Shown here one piece after another: positions 1 to 13,069 of a DNA stretch of 64,000 nt (its first letter is position 1; each line of letters opens with the position of its first letter). Location: contig CM060831.1 in assembly GCA_030762175.1 (NCBI GenBank), forward strand, positions 27,642,001-27,706,000. Reading direction: 5' to 3'. A program made the position numbers and the translations under genes. Source of the DNA: Metallyticus violacea. Taxonomy: Eukaryota > Arthropoda > Insecta > Mantodea > Metallyticidae. Below the pieces are notes generated by a model. That model was given only the letters and a program-made list of their open reading frames with translations. It ran no database searches and was not told the origin of the DNA.

Positions 1-107
1 AATCTGCTCATGCTGAGGATGAAAACATAAACTACAAGTTTATCACACTGCCGCCAGAGTAGAATTCACATTCCCACAGCTTAACGAATTATCCAACAGT
101 TGAAGTT

Positions 108-151
108 TAGCCTGGCTGATGATGAGAATGAAATTTCTTGAAACTGGTTTT
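108..151 (+). ncRNA. Hammerhead-like ribozyme motif, PLE-A (left)
   Basis: CTGATGA at 116-122, a hairpin, GAAAC at 140-144, then TGGTTT. Stem II is weakened relative to the better copies (13518). Confidence 0.4.
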
Positions 152-410
152 ATATATTATGACAAGTGAAGTGCAAAGAGTGTGTAGTTCAACTAAATCA
201 TACAACAATTTCAATTATACGATTGAATGCACTGTGCAAGTTCCAATTTACATTTTAATTAGTAAATAGGCTTTCGAGCCGTAGGAACACTGATCCGGAT
301 TAACATTTAGCAACTACTATAAGATGAAGTACACAGACAGAAGATACAATAACCTGAATAACTTCAATTGTAATTTTAACAACTTGAAAAAGGACATTAA
401 AGAGTGTGTG

Positions 411-442
<32 letters not shown>

Positions 443-808
443 AAAGCAGATTCATTTCTGCAGATATTCATTTTTTAAATTAGTGCCTTAAACATAAAGT
501 ATGTCCAAATTTCATTTGGAAAATCGTTAAACATAACCACAATAGTTGCGAGCAGTTAGCTGTCAAGATAAAAGTTATTCAAATAGAAAAGGCAAAACAT
601 TATAAAAAAATTGCAAATATTGATCTTAAACTATACGGAAAACTCTTGCAGATTTCAAAGAGGTTAGGTTGCATAATATGGGATAACTTAATCAGAAGTT
701 TTAGAACACATACCATTTCCAGTAAACACAAAAGTCAACAATCAAAAAAGAAAATTTAGAAATCTTTATCATAAACCAAAGAAAAATCCAGAACCTAAAC
801 AGACTTAT

Positions 809-1102
809 ATGGAAAATCTATCTAATGAAAGTTTCATAAAAGAAGAATTAGCATTTTTAAATAAAGGCTTAAAAACTTGGGTACAATACTCTACTAAAAT
901 CAAAGATTATTTAGTAGATTTGGAAGTGGCTATTGAAGGATTAAAGAACAAAGAAAAAGAAATGGTTAAAATAAAATCAGAAAAAAATTTTAAAGACATA
1001 ATTAAAAAGAAAACAGCAGTAAACAAGACATATAGAAACATAATAAAATTCTTAAATGATAAATTGTTGTTTATACTAAAGTCTATACACAAAACAGAAT
1101 AG
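809..1102 (+). pseudogene. PLE family A N-terminal ORF fragment
   Basis: A 97-codon open frame, Lys/Glu-rich, beginning MENLSNESFIKEELAFLNKG. The pattern of acidic and leucine residues ending in LNKGL resembles the region before the RT in Penelope-like proteins. It lies upstream of and in the same orientation as the RT fragments at 1391. Recognition rests on position and motif only. Confidence 0.45.
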
Positions 1103-1164
1103 TAATATTAGTTAAAGAAGATTAGAATATTAGAATGCAAAATTTGTTAAATAAAAAAAAATAT

Positions 1165-1244
1165 TTATATTTCCATACATTTATGAAAAGTAAGTGAAGC
1201 TTTAAGAGTGTGTAGTTCAACTGAATCATACAATGATATTCATT
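1165..1244 (+). mobile_element. 80-bp solo PLE-A end fragment inserted in the long PLE
   Basis: An 80-bp piece of the family A end repeat (from ccatacatttatg through the aagtaagtgaagc word to the catacaatgat region) sits inside the coding region. It is flanked by a perfect 15-bp direct repeat aataaaaaaaaatat at 1150-1164 and 1245-1259. Apart from eight extra bases (ttatattt), its left edge coincides with the predicted hammerhead cleavage position of family A. Confidence 0.65.
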
Positions 1245-1390
1245 AATAAAAAAAAATATGTTCAGATCGATTCAGAGCCATTGAAGGGGGATGTATTGAT
1301 TCAATCAATGAGGTTCTAAAATCATGCACAGTTAACCCAAAGGAAACAATTACAAAATAAAACAGAGCAACCCTACAATAGCAAAAATAT

Positions 1391-2244
1391 ATGGCTTACC
1401 AAAAATTCACAAGAGGGGAAATGCATTCCATCATTAACAATATCAATACTCCTTCGTACTATTTAGCAAAATGGTTAGCAAATAGATTCAAGATATTACC
1501 TAAATTTCAAAGCAGGAGTATAAAAAAATTCATGTCAGTTAATAGAAAAATTAAGGACATAAAATTACATCCCTCTGACACATTAATATTCTTTCAACGT
1601 AAAATTGCTGTTTCCAAGCATACCAAAAGAAAAACTCACAATCTATCTACATGATTGGCTTAAAACAAATGGAATTAATGATACACACATACAAGAATAC
1701 ATCAGACTCACAGAAATTTGCATAAACCAAGCCTATTTTTCTTTCAAAGGGAAATTTTATAAACAACAAGCAGAACTTACTATGGGCAGCCCCATATCTC
1801 CATTTTTAGCTAACCTCTCATGAGCACATTTGAAACACACATCAACCAGCTTTTCCATTCATATTTAAGATATGGTACAGATATGTTGATGATATATTTG
1901 CCATAGTTAACAAAAAACTCATTGATGATGCCTTAAAACTTTTGAATATACAAGAGAGAAACATATCGTTTACATATGAAACAGAAACAGATAACATGTT
2001 GCCATTCTTGGATATTAAAATAATGAAACATCAAGGAAATCTGGAATTTGGAATATACAGAAAGAATACACATGCAGATAATCACATCAAAGCTGACAGT
2101 TTTAACACCATAGTGCACAAACATGCAGTAATTAACACTTTAACACACCGGCTAGTTAACCTACAAATTAGCAAAGAAGAATATTTTAATGATACAAACA
2201 AATTGAAGAAACAGCAGTTACAAATGGTTTTAAAAAAGAACTAG
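1391..2244 (+). pseudogene. PLE family A reverse transcriptase, frameshifted
   Basis: Three overlapping frames cover the RT domain. They include the [19 protein letters not shown] segment, DWLKTNGINDTHIQEYIRL, the TMGSPISPFLANL strand, a Y-V-D-D active-site region near 1880, and [15 protein letters not shown] with FGIYRKNTHADNHIK. Each join needs a frameshift. The copy is about 70-80% like the minus-strand copy at 6240-7745 by eye. Confidence 0.8.
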
Positions 2245-2810
2245 TACCCAAAAGGTACAGAAATTCAAGAGACAAAAAACATATAAAAGAAAACACAATA
2301 CTTTAGGCAAGAAAAGAAGCTAATTTTTAAAAAATTCACATACCATCAAAGGGCTACAAAAAAATTTCAGAATAATCTTAAAGATTTTAATATCAGGTTG
2401 GTACCAGTTAACAGATTTAATGTTAAAAACTTACTGATATTATATTTATATTTATAGATAATGTTAATGACAATATTACACAAGTGGAAAAAATCAGGTA
2501 TTTACAAAATAATTTGTGCAGAATGTGAAAAAATTTACATTGAAAAAACAAAGGGAAACATAGGCACATGGTAAAAGAAACATTTCAGGAACATAAAGTA
2601 AAAGCAAAAAGAGAAATGAGCAGTAGCACACCATTTTTGGACAGAAAACCACGACATAGTGAATCAAACAAAATTATTAAAATCAGTACAGGACCTACAG
2701 AACTAGCAATTTGGGAGAAAATCTATATCTACAAATACAAAGTTTATCAACTGCCATCAGAGCAGAATGCACATTCCCACAGCTTAAAGAATTATCAGAC
2801 AGTTGAATTT

Positions 2811-2857
2811 TAGCCTGGCTGATGATGAGAAGGAAATGTTCTGGAAACAGTTCTATA
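2811..2857 (+). ncRNA. Hammerhead-like ribozyme motif, PLE-A (right)
   Basis: CTGATGA at 2819-2825, hairpin gag-aag..gttct-g, GAAAC at 2844-2848, then AGTTC. It follows the stop of the endonuclease relic. Confidence 0.45.
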
Positions 2858-2989
2858 TATTATGACAAGTGAAGCATAAAGAGTGTATAGTTCAACTAAA
2901 TCATACAATATTATGAATTATTTTTGGAAATGACCTTGTTTTTTGCAATAATTATTCTAATGGTGTGAGTTTAAAGATCCATTTTTAGG

Positions 2990-3290
2990 CACTTCGCTTT
3001 TCAGAAATATAACGGGCCACAATAGATTTGTGCAAATTTGGATGTGCTTCCATTTCAATAATAATGCACTTCAACAACAGTAGACAAATTTTCAAAATTA
3101 AGCCATTAAGGGACTTTTTCTTTGAGAAGTTTCAAACAGTTTATAAACCAATTCAACAACTTTCTTTGGATGAGCCTGTGATTCCTTCGAAGAAAGACTT
3201 CCTAATCTGTCAAATAAAAAAAAAAAAACAGGGTAGGAGAAAATATCCTTTTAAGGGTGTTGGCATGCTTGGGCTTCTCACAATAAAATG
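2990..3290 (+). pseudogene. piggyBac-type transposase relic
   Basis: Translated fragments include a FHFNNN word, then KIKPLRDFFFEKFQTVYKPI and QQLSLDEPVIPSKKD. This matches the piggyBac DDE pattern in which a K-x-x-P-L/I segment is followed by Y-x-P-x-x-x-L-S-x-D-E. The Asp of LSLDEP would be a catalytic residue. The downstream frame degrades into an A-rich stretch. No terminal repeats were identified. Confidence 0.6.
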
Positions 3291-3833
3291 AATGAAACCA
3301 GGTACCTTTGCAAGTGCTCTATGATACCACTCCATGTTTGCAGAAATTTACACCTCCCAGCAGTATTATGCAACTTTGGTTAGCATTTTTCCAAAATACC
3401 AGTACATAAAAGTAAGTAGAAGATTTATTATCCATTTTTTTAAAAGCAGACGGTGCAAAAGCTAGCACACAAGGCCATATTCCCAGGAATGTGCATTTAC
3501 ATTATTTAAATATGCGATCCCCAATGTGTTAACAGAATGAAGTTTTACTCAAGATAACTAGCTAATAATTGAAAATGGGATTGTCCTTAAACCAGTGAAC
3601 TAAATATTAGAAGTAATAAGTAGCTTTAGCTTAAATCGACTCACTAGGTAATTAAGAGCTTTAGCTTTTCTGATTTCCAGGTACCATATGTAGTGCATGC
3701 ATAATTTGTTATTTCTTAAAACACCAAAATCATCAAACTAAAACCTTTGAAATTGAAAAGAATATTAATGCCCTGGCAGTGAAAGTATTTAGTAAATATG
3801 AAGCTAATTTATGACCTTCACACATGTACTTAC

Positions 3834-3992
3834 TTGTCTTGCTATAGACATGCGATTGAAAACATTCCACATAACAATGCCCACAACCATGTCATGTCGT
3901 AAATAGAAGATAACACCTTTTCCATAATCTTCACCAGGCTGTGGAACAGTGGCATTAGTCTTGTTGACAGCAGGAGGTGGAGGTTTAGCCAC
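3834..3992 (-). CDS. AIFM1: AIFM1 exon 12: C-terminal domain
   Basis: Encodes [20 protein letters not shown] and [20 protein letters not shown] then [13 protein letters not shown]. It starts in the disordered Pro-rich insert and ends in the conserved NIFNRMPIAR-like strand. The donor CAA|gtaagt shows that at least one further exon is needed to supply the final residues. I searched 1-3833 by eye and did not find it. Confidence 0.95.
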
Positions 3993-6900
3993 CTGCAAAA
4001 ATTGCACAATAAGGTGAAAGATATGTGATGGATACCGCAATTTTCCTTCAAATGAAATTTAAATATAAACAACAGTAAAATCAATTACTACTATTCACTT
4101 TAGCAGAGCAAGTTTTAAATAACTATTTTTTGATGCACTTGCATCTTCTGTCTGTAAAACAATAAGAATGCAATAGATTGTTCAAGATGCAGCTTTAGGT
4201 TATTATATTTATGAAATGATTTATAACACTTCATCCCAATACCTCCAGATTTCCTGCAACTTCTAAAGATGAAAAGGCTTAAACACAAAGGACCATTTCT
4301 AGAGAATAAAAGTGAAATGGAGTTTGGCAGACTTAAGCTTGGGTGCATGGTTTAAGGAACTGAATGTCAATCACGTTTCTATTTAGTTTTGGAAATGGCA
4401 AATAATTTTCATTTTCATGAATTTTTATTTTCATGGACTGCATCACTGTTTACAGCTGTTTCCTTCCATTTTTGCACAATGTAACACTTGTTTATTGTTT
4501 AGGGGTTCAGTGTTGCTTTAATAGATTAAATTACTCAAGGTATGGTTATTTACATTCCCCCCTCTCTCTTTTAAACTCTATCAATTATTGTATTTCATTT
4601 ATAAGCATGGATACTTTGCCTAAGAGGAGTAAGCTTAGCATCTTTCTGTGATTTTAGTAGTAAGACCCAGAGACTGATAGTAGCTGAACATAATGTAAGC
4701 TTGGGTGCTGTTAATAACATATTAGGCAAGGAAGTGTGACTGAACAATTTTTCCTCAAAGAAAAAGGGATGTAGAGAAAACTACAGTGTTTTTCAAATAA
4801 AAAGCAATTTGGTTCATAGCAAGTGAAAAGTATGTTAGATGCAAAAGTTAATGGTATATGAAGGTTACCCAAACCCTGCATGGCAGCAGTGCCAAACTAA
4901 GTGGATGCACACGGACAGGAACTTTAAATATATTAGAGAAAGCCTCAGTGACCAGTTCTTGAGTTTTTAATAAGTTGGCACTTGATCTATACTTGGGACA
5001 AAATTATGTTTTTTAAAAATTATTCTCATTATACTACTTTGTCTATGCAATACTGTGTGTGTGTGTGCGCATAGAGAAAGCATTGTTACTTTGTTTTGAC
5101 ATTGTCTATGCAAGTGAACATAGGCACACAAACACACACTTATCTAAACTCTATCTATATTGCAAAGCAGAACTGCAAAATTTTTTGTGTACATATGCAT
5201 CTTGAAAGTGTATTATGTCAACCTCTTCATAGTTTGTATTTAGTTTACTGCTCAGTAGTGAGAATCCAGTGTGAATTAATGACGAATATCTCACTAACTA
5301 CAAACTTTACAGAATGTTCAGAATGTTAAGTTTTTCTGATTATAATACTCCCATAATTGTATTTTAAATATTTTTTGAGCACAAAATAGAAATGCTGCCC
5401 TCTTAATTAATAACGATAGCAAGAATGTACCATATCTGACAACACAGCAGAATACAAGTAAACATATGATTAGTGCAGCCTACAGTATGCCCTGTCTTCA
5501 TATGCTAATAAGTTTTGCATGTATATTAGTTGCAAAGTATTTTTACCAAACGCTTTAATATAAATTTGAATAGTTTCGGATTTTCACAGTGAAATAAAGT
5601 ATCATATTACAAATTATTTATGAGGAAGTCACTCAAATAATTTGTTATATTTTTACCAGATTTCCCTTCCTTCCTTACTGCTCGCTTCACAGTGCAATTT
5701 TTTAACTTCAAATGGTCCTGATTTTTAGTCATTGCACCACAATTAATAAACATGATTATAATCATAATGGTAAATGTGCCAGACTGTGTTTCTATTATGT
5801 TTGAAATGAAATATGTAATTACATTTCAACATAATTAAGATTATTATAAATGTAATTTTGAATGTGTATATTCACACACATATAGTAAAAATTGCAGGAT
5901 ATAATGGTTTCAATAAAGAACTAGTAGATAAAAAAGATGCAGATATTCAAAAAAGAAAAACAGATAAAGGAAATCAATACAATGTCATTGGTAAAGAAGA
6001 AGCAACAGTTTAAAAAGTTTACATACCACCCTTGGGCCTTCCAAAATTTCAAAATATTTTTAAAGAATTCAATGTTACCTTAGCTCCACAGAACAAGTAA
6101 AATATAAAGAATCTCATAACATACAACAGGTTAACAAAATTTCCCCAGAGAAGTAACCAGGAATCTGCTATATTAGCTGTTCAGATTGCAACAGAAGATA
6201 TTTGGGAAAACAAAAAGAAATTTAAACATTAGACTTAATTAATTGATATCATTGTATGATTCAGTTGAACTACACACTCTTAAAGCTTCACTTACTTTTC
6301 ATAAATTAATGGAACCGGTTTCGAGAACATTTAGTTCCCATCTTCAGCCAGGCTAAAGTTCAACTGTCGGATCATTCATTGAGCTGTGGGAATGTATATT
6401 CTGCTCTGGTGGCAGTGTGATAAACTTGTAGTTTATGTTTTCATCCCCGACAATGTCGAAGTTCATTATGCTGTCTATGTATTTGTAGATGTAGATTTTC
6501 TCCCAGGCTGCTAATTCCGTAGGTCCTTGTACTGATTTGAATAATTTTGCTTTATTTATTATGTCGTGATTTTGTGTCCAAAAATGATATGCTACTGCTG
6601 ATTTCTCTATTTGCTTGTACTTTATGTTCCTGAAATGTTCCTTTAACCGTGTGAATATGTTTCTCTTTGTTTTTTCAATGTAGATTTTTTCACATTCTGC
6701 ACAGTTTATTTTGTAAATACCTGATTTTTCTTCTTGTGGAATACTATCATTAACATTATCTATCTGTAAATTTTTAACATTAAATCTATTAATCGGTGCC
6801 AACCTGATATTAAAATCTTTAAGAATATTCTGAAATTTTTTTGTGGCCCATGGATTATATGTGAATTTTTTAAAAATTACCTTATCTTTTCTTGCTGAAA

Positions 6901-9900
6901 GTGTTGTGGTTTCTTTGATATGTTTTTGTCTCTTGAATTTCTGTACCTTTTTAAGTACTAGTTCTGTTTTAAAACCATTTTTAACTGCTGCTGCTTCTAT
7001 TTGTTTGTATTCATTAAAATATTCTTCTTTGCTAATTTGTAGGTTAACTAGCCGGTGTATTAAACTGTTAATTACTGCATGTTTGTGCGCTGTGGGGTTA
7101 AAACTGTCTGCTTTGATGTGATTATCTGCATGTTTATTCTTGCCATATATTCCAAATTTAAGATTTTCTTGGCATTTCATTATTTTAATATCCAAGAATG
7201 GCAGCATGTTATCTGTTTCTATTTCGTATGTAAATGATATGTTTATATCTTGTATATTTGGAAGTTTTAAGGCATCGTCAATGAATTATTTGTTAACTAT
7301 GGCAAATATATCTTCTACATATCTGTACCATACTTTAATATGCATGGAAAAGCTGTGTTGATGTGTGTTTCAAATCTACTCATGAAGAGGTTAGCTAGAA
7401 ATGGAGATAAGGACTGCCCATTGTAAGTCGTGCTTGTTGTTTATAAAATTTTCCTTTAAAAGTAAAAAAGGCTTGGTTTATGCAAATTTCTGTCAGTTTG
7501 ATGTATTCTTTTATGTGTGTATCACTAATTCCACTTGTTTTTAGCCAATCATGTAGATAAATCAGGAGTTTTTCTTTTGATATGCTCGGAAACAGAGATT
7601 CTACGTCGGAAGATATAAGAGTGTCATAGGGATGCAATTTTATGTCTTTAATTTTTTCTATTAACTGATATGAATTGTTTATGCTCCTGGTTTGAAATTT
7701 TGGTAATGTCTTGAATCTATTAGCCAACCATTTTGCTAAATAGTAAGACTTAATATTTCAGGAATATCAGGTATATACAAACATAAATCAACTCTAGCCA
7801 ACCACTTTTGGGAAATTAATCATGAATAGAAAGTAGACAAAAATTGCTAAAATCAGTATACCAACCATTGGAAAAAAATTCACACTTCCTACAATCACAG
7901 TTTTTTTGTAACCTCTCACTGAAAGGCAGCTGTATATTCATGAAGCTATTTGGATCGCCTGCCAGTCAATTAGCAGCCCTACGATGTTAAAGAACGTCCG
8001 TAAATAAACCAAATACATTTTATCCTATCTCAAGAAAAATGAATAGAGAGCAGTACATTCCATATTAAAAACAGCTGCCCCTAAACTGCAGGAACTTAAT
8101 GTCAAGATGATTTTTTCAGCATGAACTTGCCCCTTGTTATGCATCACAGAGGATTTTCATAGTAAGAAATATGTTTCCACACTTGGACTGAACCAAAAAT
8201 TAATCTGTCCTTAACCCAATTGAAGATAATTATTAATATGTTATGATGAATCTAACTAAACACTCTTGCAGTTTCACTTAACTTAATACTTCACTAGAAC
8301 TTGTTTTGCAGACCTACATCTGCCTCCTAAGCTGTTTGTCAACTGTTAGAAGAGGTGGTGTAATCTTTTGAGGACATCTGATGCACTTGAAATTTACATT
8401 TTCTTCCACTGGGCCATTGAGGTTCATTAGCTATCTCTGTATTTGTGGATGTAGATTTTTCCTATGTGTTAAGTTCTATATGTCCTTCTATTTGCAAAAT
8501 TATTATATAACAATTAAAAAAATTAACTGCACCACAATGGAGAAGATATGTTAATAATCAGAAATAAAATGTAGAAAAACTTTAATGACTCTATACTTAC
8601 AAGAATAAAATACTTATTAGCCAAGAGAGGATGCATTAAATATTAAATAGCACATATAAGCAAATGTAAAAGACTTATGAAATAGTTATGAAAATACAAT
8701 TTTTTAAACTGTTCATGTTAATTTCTAAAAGATGATAGGAGTGTTAACTTACTTCTTCTGTCTTAGCTCTGTTGCCTTCCCCAGTAGCATCAACTACAGC
8801 CTTTGGTGTATCCTTCTCTGTGGCCTTAGCAAATACCCCTACAGTAGGCAGGGATGAATCTATGATCCCTATTGCTTCGTAACCCACATCAGGTCCCAAA
8901 TCTGACCAGAACATTGACTGGTGCAAGTATGGTTTACCTACAAAAAAAAAAATTGTGGCATAAGTTGTATTTTCAACATTCACAAATGAGTACATACTTA
9001 ATTGAATTAACTGAACAACATGCATATGCATATACTCTATTTACTGTCCAACAAGACTTTTCTGGTTTTTTGGTCATACATTTTATAAAACATCTCTTCA
9101 ATAACATTCACAAATGAGTACACATTTAAATGAATTAACTGAACAACATGCATCAAGTATCCCTGAGTGCAAATGCATATACTATCCAACAAGACTTTTC
9201 TAGGTTTTTGGTCATACATTTTATAAAACATCTCTTCAATAAATACTGGATCCTTTTGAAAGACAGGAGTTAGTTTTGCCATATAGAATGTGTGTTCATC
9301 TAAATCTGCCAAAACAATCTACATTATTGGAGATTATTTGCATGAAGTAGCGCAGTTCCTAACAAGATGTATAAGATGTATAATATTAAGATCATTATAA
9401 CAAGCTTCACTGTCTGAGTTCCAACAGATTTTTTTAAAAATGTTTTATTTTTCAAAAGGTCTTAAATGAATTAAGATCATTGTTTGAGTCAAACTAACAC
9501 TCTTTTGTTCCACTTACTTGTTTAAATATGTAGGATCAGTTTCACACACCCTTCGTTTGCAATGCTAGCCTATTGTCGACTAGAGAATAAACCGTTATAC
9601 TGTCGAGATGTGTAATTTGCTCTGGTGGAGGTGTAATGAATTTGAAATTTATGTTTTCATCACTTGAAGTGTCAAAGCTCATTAAATTGTCTTTGTACTT
9701 GTAAATGTAGATTTGCTCTCATGTTGCTAATTCCGTAGATCCTTGCACTGATTTAAATAACTTTGTTTTATTCATTATATCATGGTTTTCTGTCCAGAAA
9801 TGAGATGCCACTGTTGATTCCTCCAACTGCTTATATTTTATGTTTCTGAAATATTCTTTTAACCATGTACCTATGTTTCTCTTTGTTTTTTTCAATGTAG

Positions 9901-12900
9901 ATTTTTCACATTCTGTACAACTTATTTTATAAATACCTGCAGAAACATAGGCACATAGTTAAAAGAACATTTCAGAAACATAAAATACAAGCAGTTGGAG
10001 AAATCAACAGTGGACATGTCATTTCCGGACAAAACCATGGCATATTGAAGAAAACACAACTATTAAAATCAGTGCAAGGAACTACAGAATTAGCAACCTG
10101 GGAGAAAATGTATATTTACAGTTTAATGAACTTCTGGTGATGAAAACATAAACTTCAAGTTCATCATGCCCCATCAGAGCAGATTACAAATCCCCATAGC
10201 ATAACTGTTTATCCTCCAGTCAACAATGGGCTGACAATGCAAATGAAGGGTTCGTGAAACTGGTCTTACATATTTAAACAAGTAAGTGGAGCAAAAGTGT
10301 TATTGATATTGATACAGTTCAACTTTAGCCTGACTGAAGATGGGAACTAAATGTTCTTGAAACCAGTTCCAAACATTTAAGAAAAGTAAGTGAAGCTTTA
10401 AGAGTGTGTAGTTCAACTGAATCATACAATGATATCAATTAATATGATTAGCTTCACAGTATAAGTTCCAATTTACATTTAAGTTTTAAAAAGAGAGTTA
10501 CTTCGATTCAATCACACAATGATTTAATATATGATTAGCTTCACTGTGTAATGTCCAAATTAACAATTTTCAGTTAAGATGTATAATAATTATTAGTATG
10601 TTGTGATGAGTCAAACTACACACTCTTACAGCTTCAATAATTTATTTTTTATTAGAACATGTCCTCATCATTAGCTACTTTTCGACTGGTGGAAGGGTAG
10701 CCATAATCTTTGGAGGACATACTTATTATGACAACCCTTTTGACAGTGGACAAATAGCTGATGATGCAAATGTCTATGAAACATGTTCTAATGAAATGTA
10801 AGTTAGTGAAGCTGTAAGAGTGTTTAATTTGACTCATCACAATATATTAATAATTACGTTACTTGCTTCACTGTGATAGTTCTGAATGTATTTTATTTTA
10901 AGATGTATAATGTTATTAAATAACATGTACATTCATGATTTCAATCTTGTAAATAATACTCATGTTTATATGCCTCTTAAGAATAACCTAACTACTTATT
11001 CATTATTACAAAGAACTTTAATGTAATCTAAGAATGTGATCCCTTAGGCTTTGTGATGTTATCAGTTTGTACTTTTGTACATCCTAGCTCTTTTGTTTTC
11101 ATATTAGCTTAGTAATTACTGCAGCAGAATTGAAAATCCTCTATACTCCTACTTCTAGCACTGCATAATTTGGCACAGTTTCATTGAGTTTCTTAAAAAT
11201 ATAATATATAAGTCAGGTTTGATTTCATTTCTTTCTTTTTCATTTTTTGTGCTACCTTACTCTATTTCCACACATACACTCTTACATTTTATAAACCTGC
11301 TTGTCTGCATGGTCAGAGTCAGTGTTTAAGATTACTGTATGATTTTTAGGATCAGTTTTGTTTCTCAGGTTTAAGTCTTGTCTTGCTATTATTTGGACCA
11401 TGTTGCTTATAGTGGTGAGAATTATGGTGCCAAAACTAGCCTCATTTGCTACCTAAATCCAACTGCATACCTGCAGAGGAGCATATAACTAAAAGATCTT
11501 TCACAGCTGAATAACTTGCTTTAAATGGCTTATTCACTGACAATGTAAGCCAGCCATAACAGTAACTCCATCTATAATCATACATATTTTGGTGCATGTT
11601 ACAATCTTCAAATCACTCCTGTGAGCAGTAATGAATGTTTGCATTACTGTAAAGTGCTTATATTGCTGTTGTGCTTATAAAGTGCTTATACTGCAAAGTG
11701 TTACTGTTATCTGTGCTTAGTTATAGTTTTCATAATGCCTTGACTTGTGTACACATTACAAAAAGGAATTTGTATGTACAATTGTTATATGAAAAAAAAA
11801 AATTGTAGTGAAGTTACAAGGCATTTTTTAACAGAATATTAAAATGTACCTGGCCCTCATAGAGATATCACGTAAAGTAAATAAATTTGGAGAATCTGGA
11901 TCTATTCTCATTAAGTAGCAAAGTGAAGTGTAAGGCATGTGCTAACAAAGGAGAAGGCAGATGAAGTTGCTGAATGATTAGAACATTTAGCTCATGAATC
12001 ATTGCATTTGATTCAGGAAATTTCCAAAGATTGAACAATTAATAAGTGTATATGGGTTTGCATGATCCCTGATTTAACTGTATGCAAATTTTAAACACGG
12101 ATTTTTTTTTTTGATTGATTTATTTATGGATGCTCTTTAACAACTCAGGTCATCAGCATCCCATTCAACTCAGGGCGTGAAACTGCCAACAAATTTTGCT
12201 CAGAGGCCTCTCTTTCAGGCTTGAGGTTCTTTTTCGTGCAGTAAATGTACGGCACGGAACCCACTGCTTTACTTCCCTTCCGAAGAAAGCCATACTTAGG
12301 ATTTTTATGCCCGAAAAAATCCATCGGTCCTGGCCGGGTTCGAACCCACAATCTTGGGTTTAGGAGGCAAGTATGGTAACCACTACACCACCAGGACCGA
12401 CTTAACCACGGAGAACTTGAAAAATAAGACATATATAAAAAAAATACCCACACATTAGAGAAACTGGGAGAAAAAAAAAATCAGACGAGAAAAAAATTCT
12501 ATTTTAGCAGATTAATCAATGCACGTCAATGAAAATTTCCTTAAACAATGTCAGAAATGTTTGGATGGAGAACATTTCTAACATTGCCTGTCATAAACAC
12601 ATAGCATACATTTTATTCTTAATTAGATAGTGCATCGATTTAATACTCTTATGCTCGACTTAGCATAAAAGTATTAAATCGACTCACTATCTAATTCATT
12701 TAATTGCTTCACTATATAGTTCAGACACAAAATTAATAACATCTTATTATTATTATTATTATTATTATTGTAATTATGAGACCTTGATTCAGTTATGGGA
12801 ATATTATATCTGATTTGCTGGGAGTTTCTACTGTGACTGGCAGTCGACAAAATGTAATGAAAGACCCTGTGTATGCTCATTGTATAATTATCTCACATAT

Positions 12901-13029
12901 GTCATCAACAGGGAGGCATAAAATTGTCAGCATTACCCAAATATATCATTAAATCAAATAAAATCTGCATTCAGAATTAAGAAATAAATACTCATATCTA
13001 AATAACTGAAATAAATAAAAAAAAACACA

Positions 13030-13069
<40 letters not shown>

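Larger units (their letters stand above)
1..2960 (+). mobile_element. Penelope-like element, family A, long copy with direct end repeats
   Basis: Layout: the tail of a coding end plus hammerhead motif (1-160), an end repeat and leader (160-560), a decayed N-terminal region (about 580-1102), reverse transcriptase (1391-2244), a GIY-YIG endonuclease relic (2300-2816), and a second hammerhead and end repeat (2811-2960). The left 1-250 and right 2740-2920 segments are similar in the same orientation, as in Penelope elements whose partial tandem repeats act as pseudo-LTRs. The RT has the usual motifs with frameshifts and stops (TMGSPISPFLANL near 1780, then a Y-V-D-D-I-F-A motif near 1880), so the copy is dead. 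The left end continues beyond the window. Confidence 0.85.
6240..7745 (-). mobile_element. PLE family A, 5'-truncated copy with 9-bp target duplication
   Basis: This copy is nested in an older plus-strand PLE. The exact 9-bp repeat agacttaat flanks it (6231-6239 and 7746-7754). It carries RT fragments (7395-7727), a C-terminal RT plus GIY-YIG frame (6353-7207), a hammerhead motif (6310-6355) and the family A end. It is truncated just upstream of [15 protein letters not shown]. It lies in AIFM1 intron 11 in the sense orientation. Confidence 0.85.

Noticed and set aside
12320..12400. tRNA gene
   Set aside because: A and B boxes are present, but the sequence continues into a repeated body with A tail and flanking duplications, so it is a SINE head.
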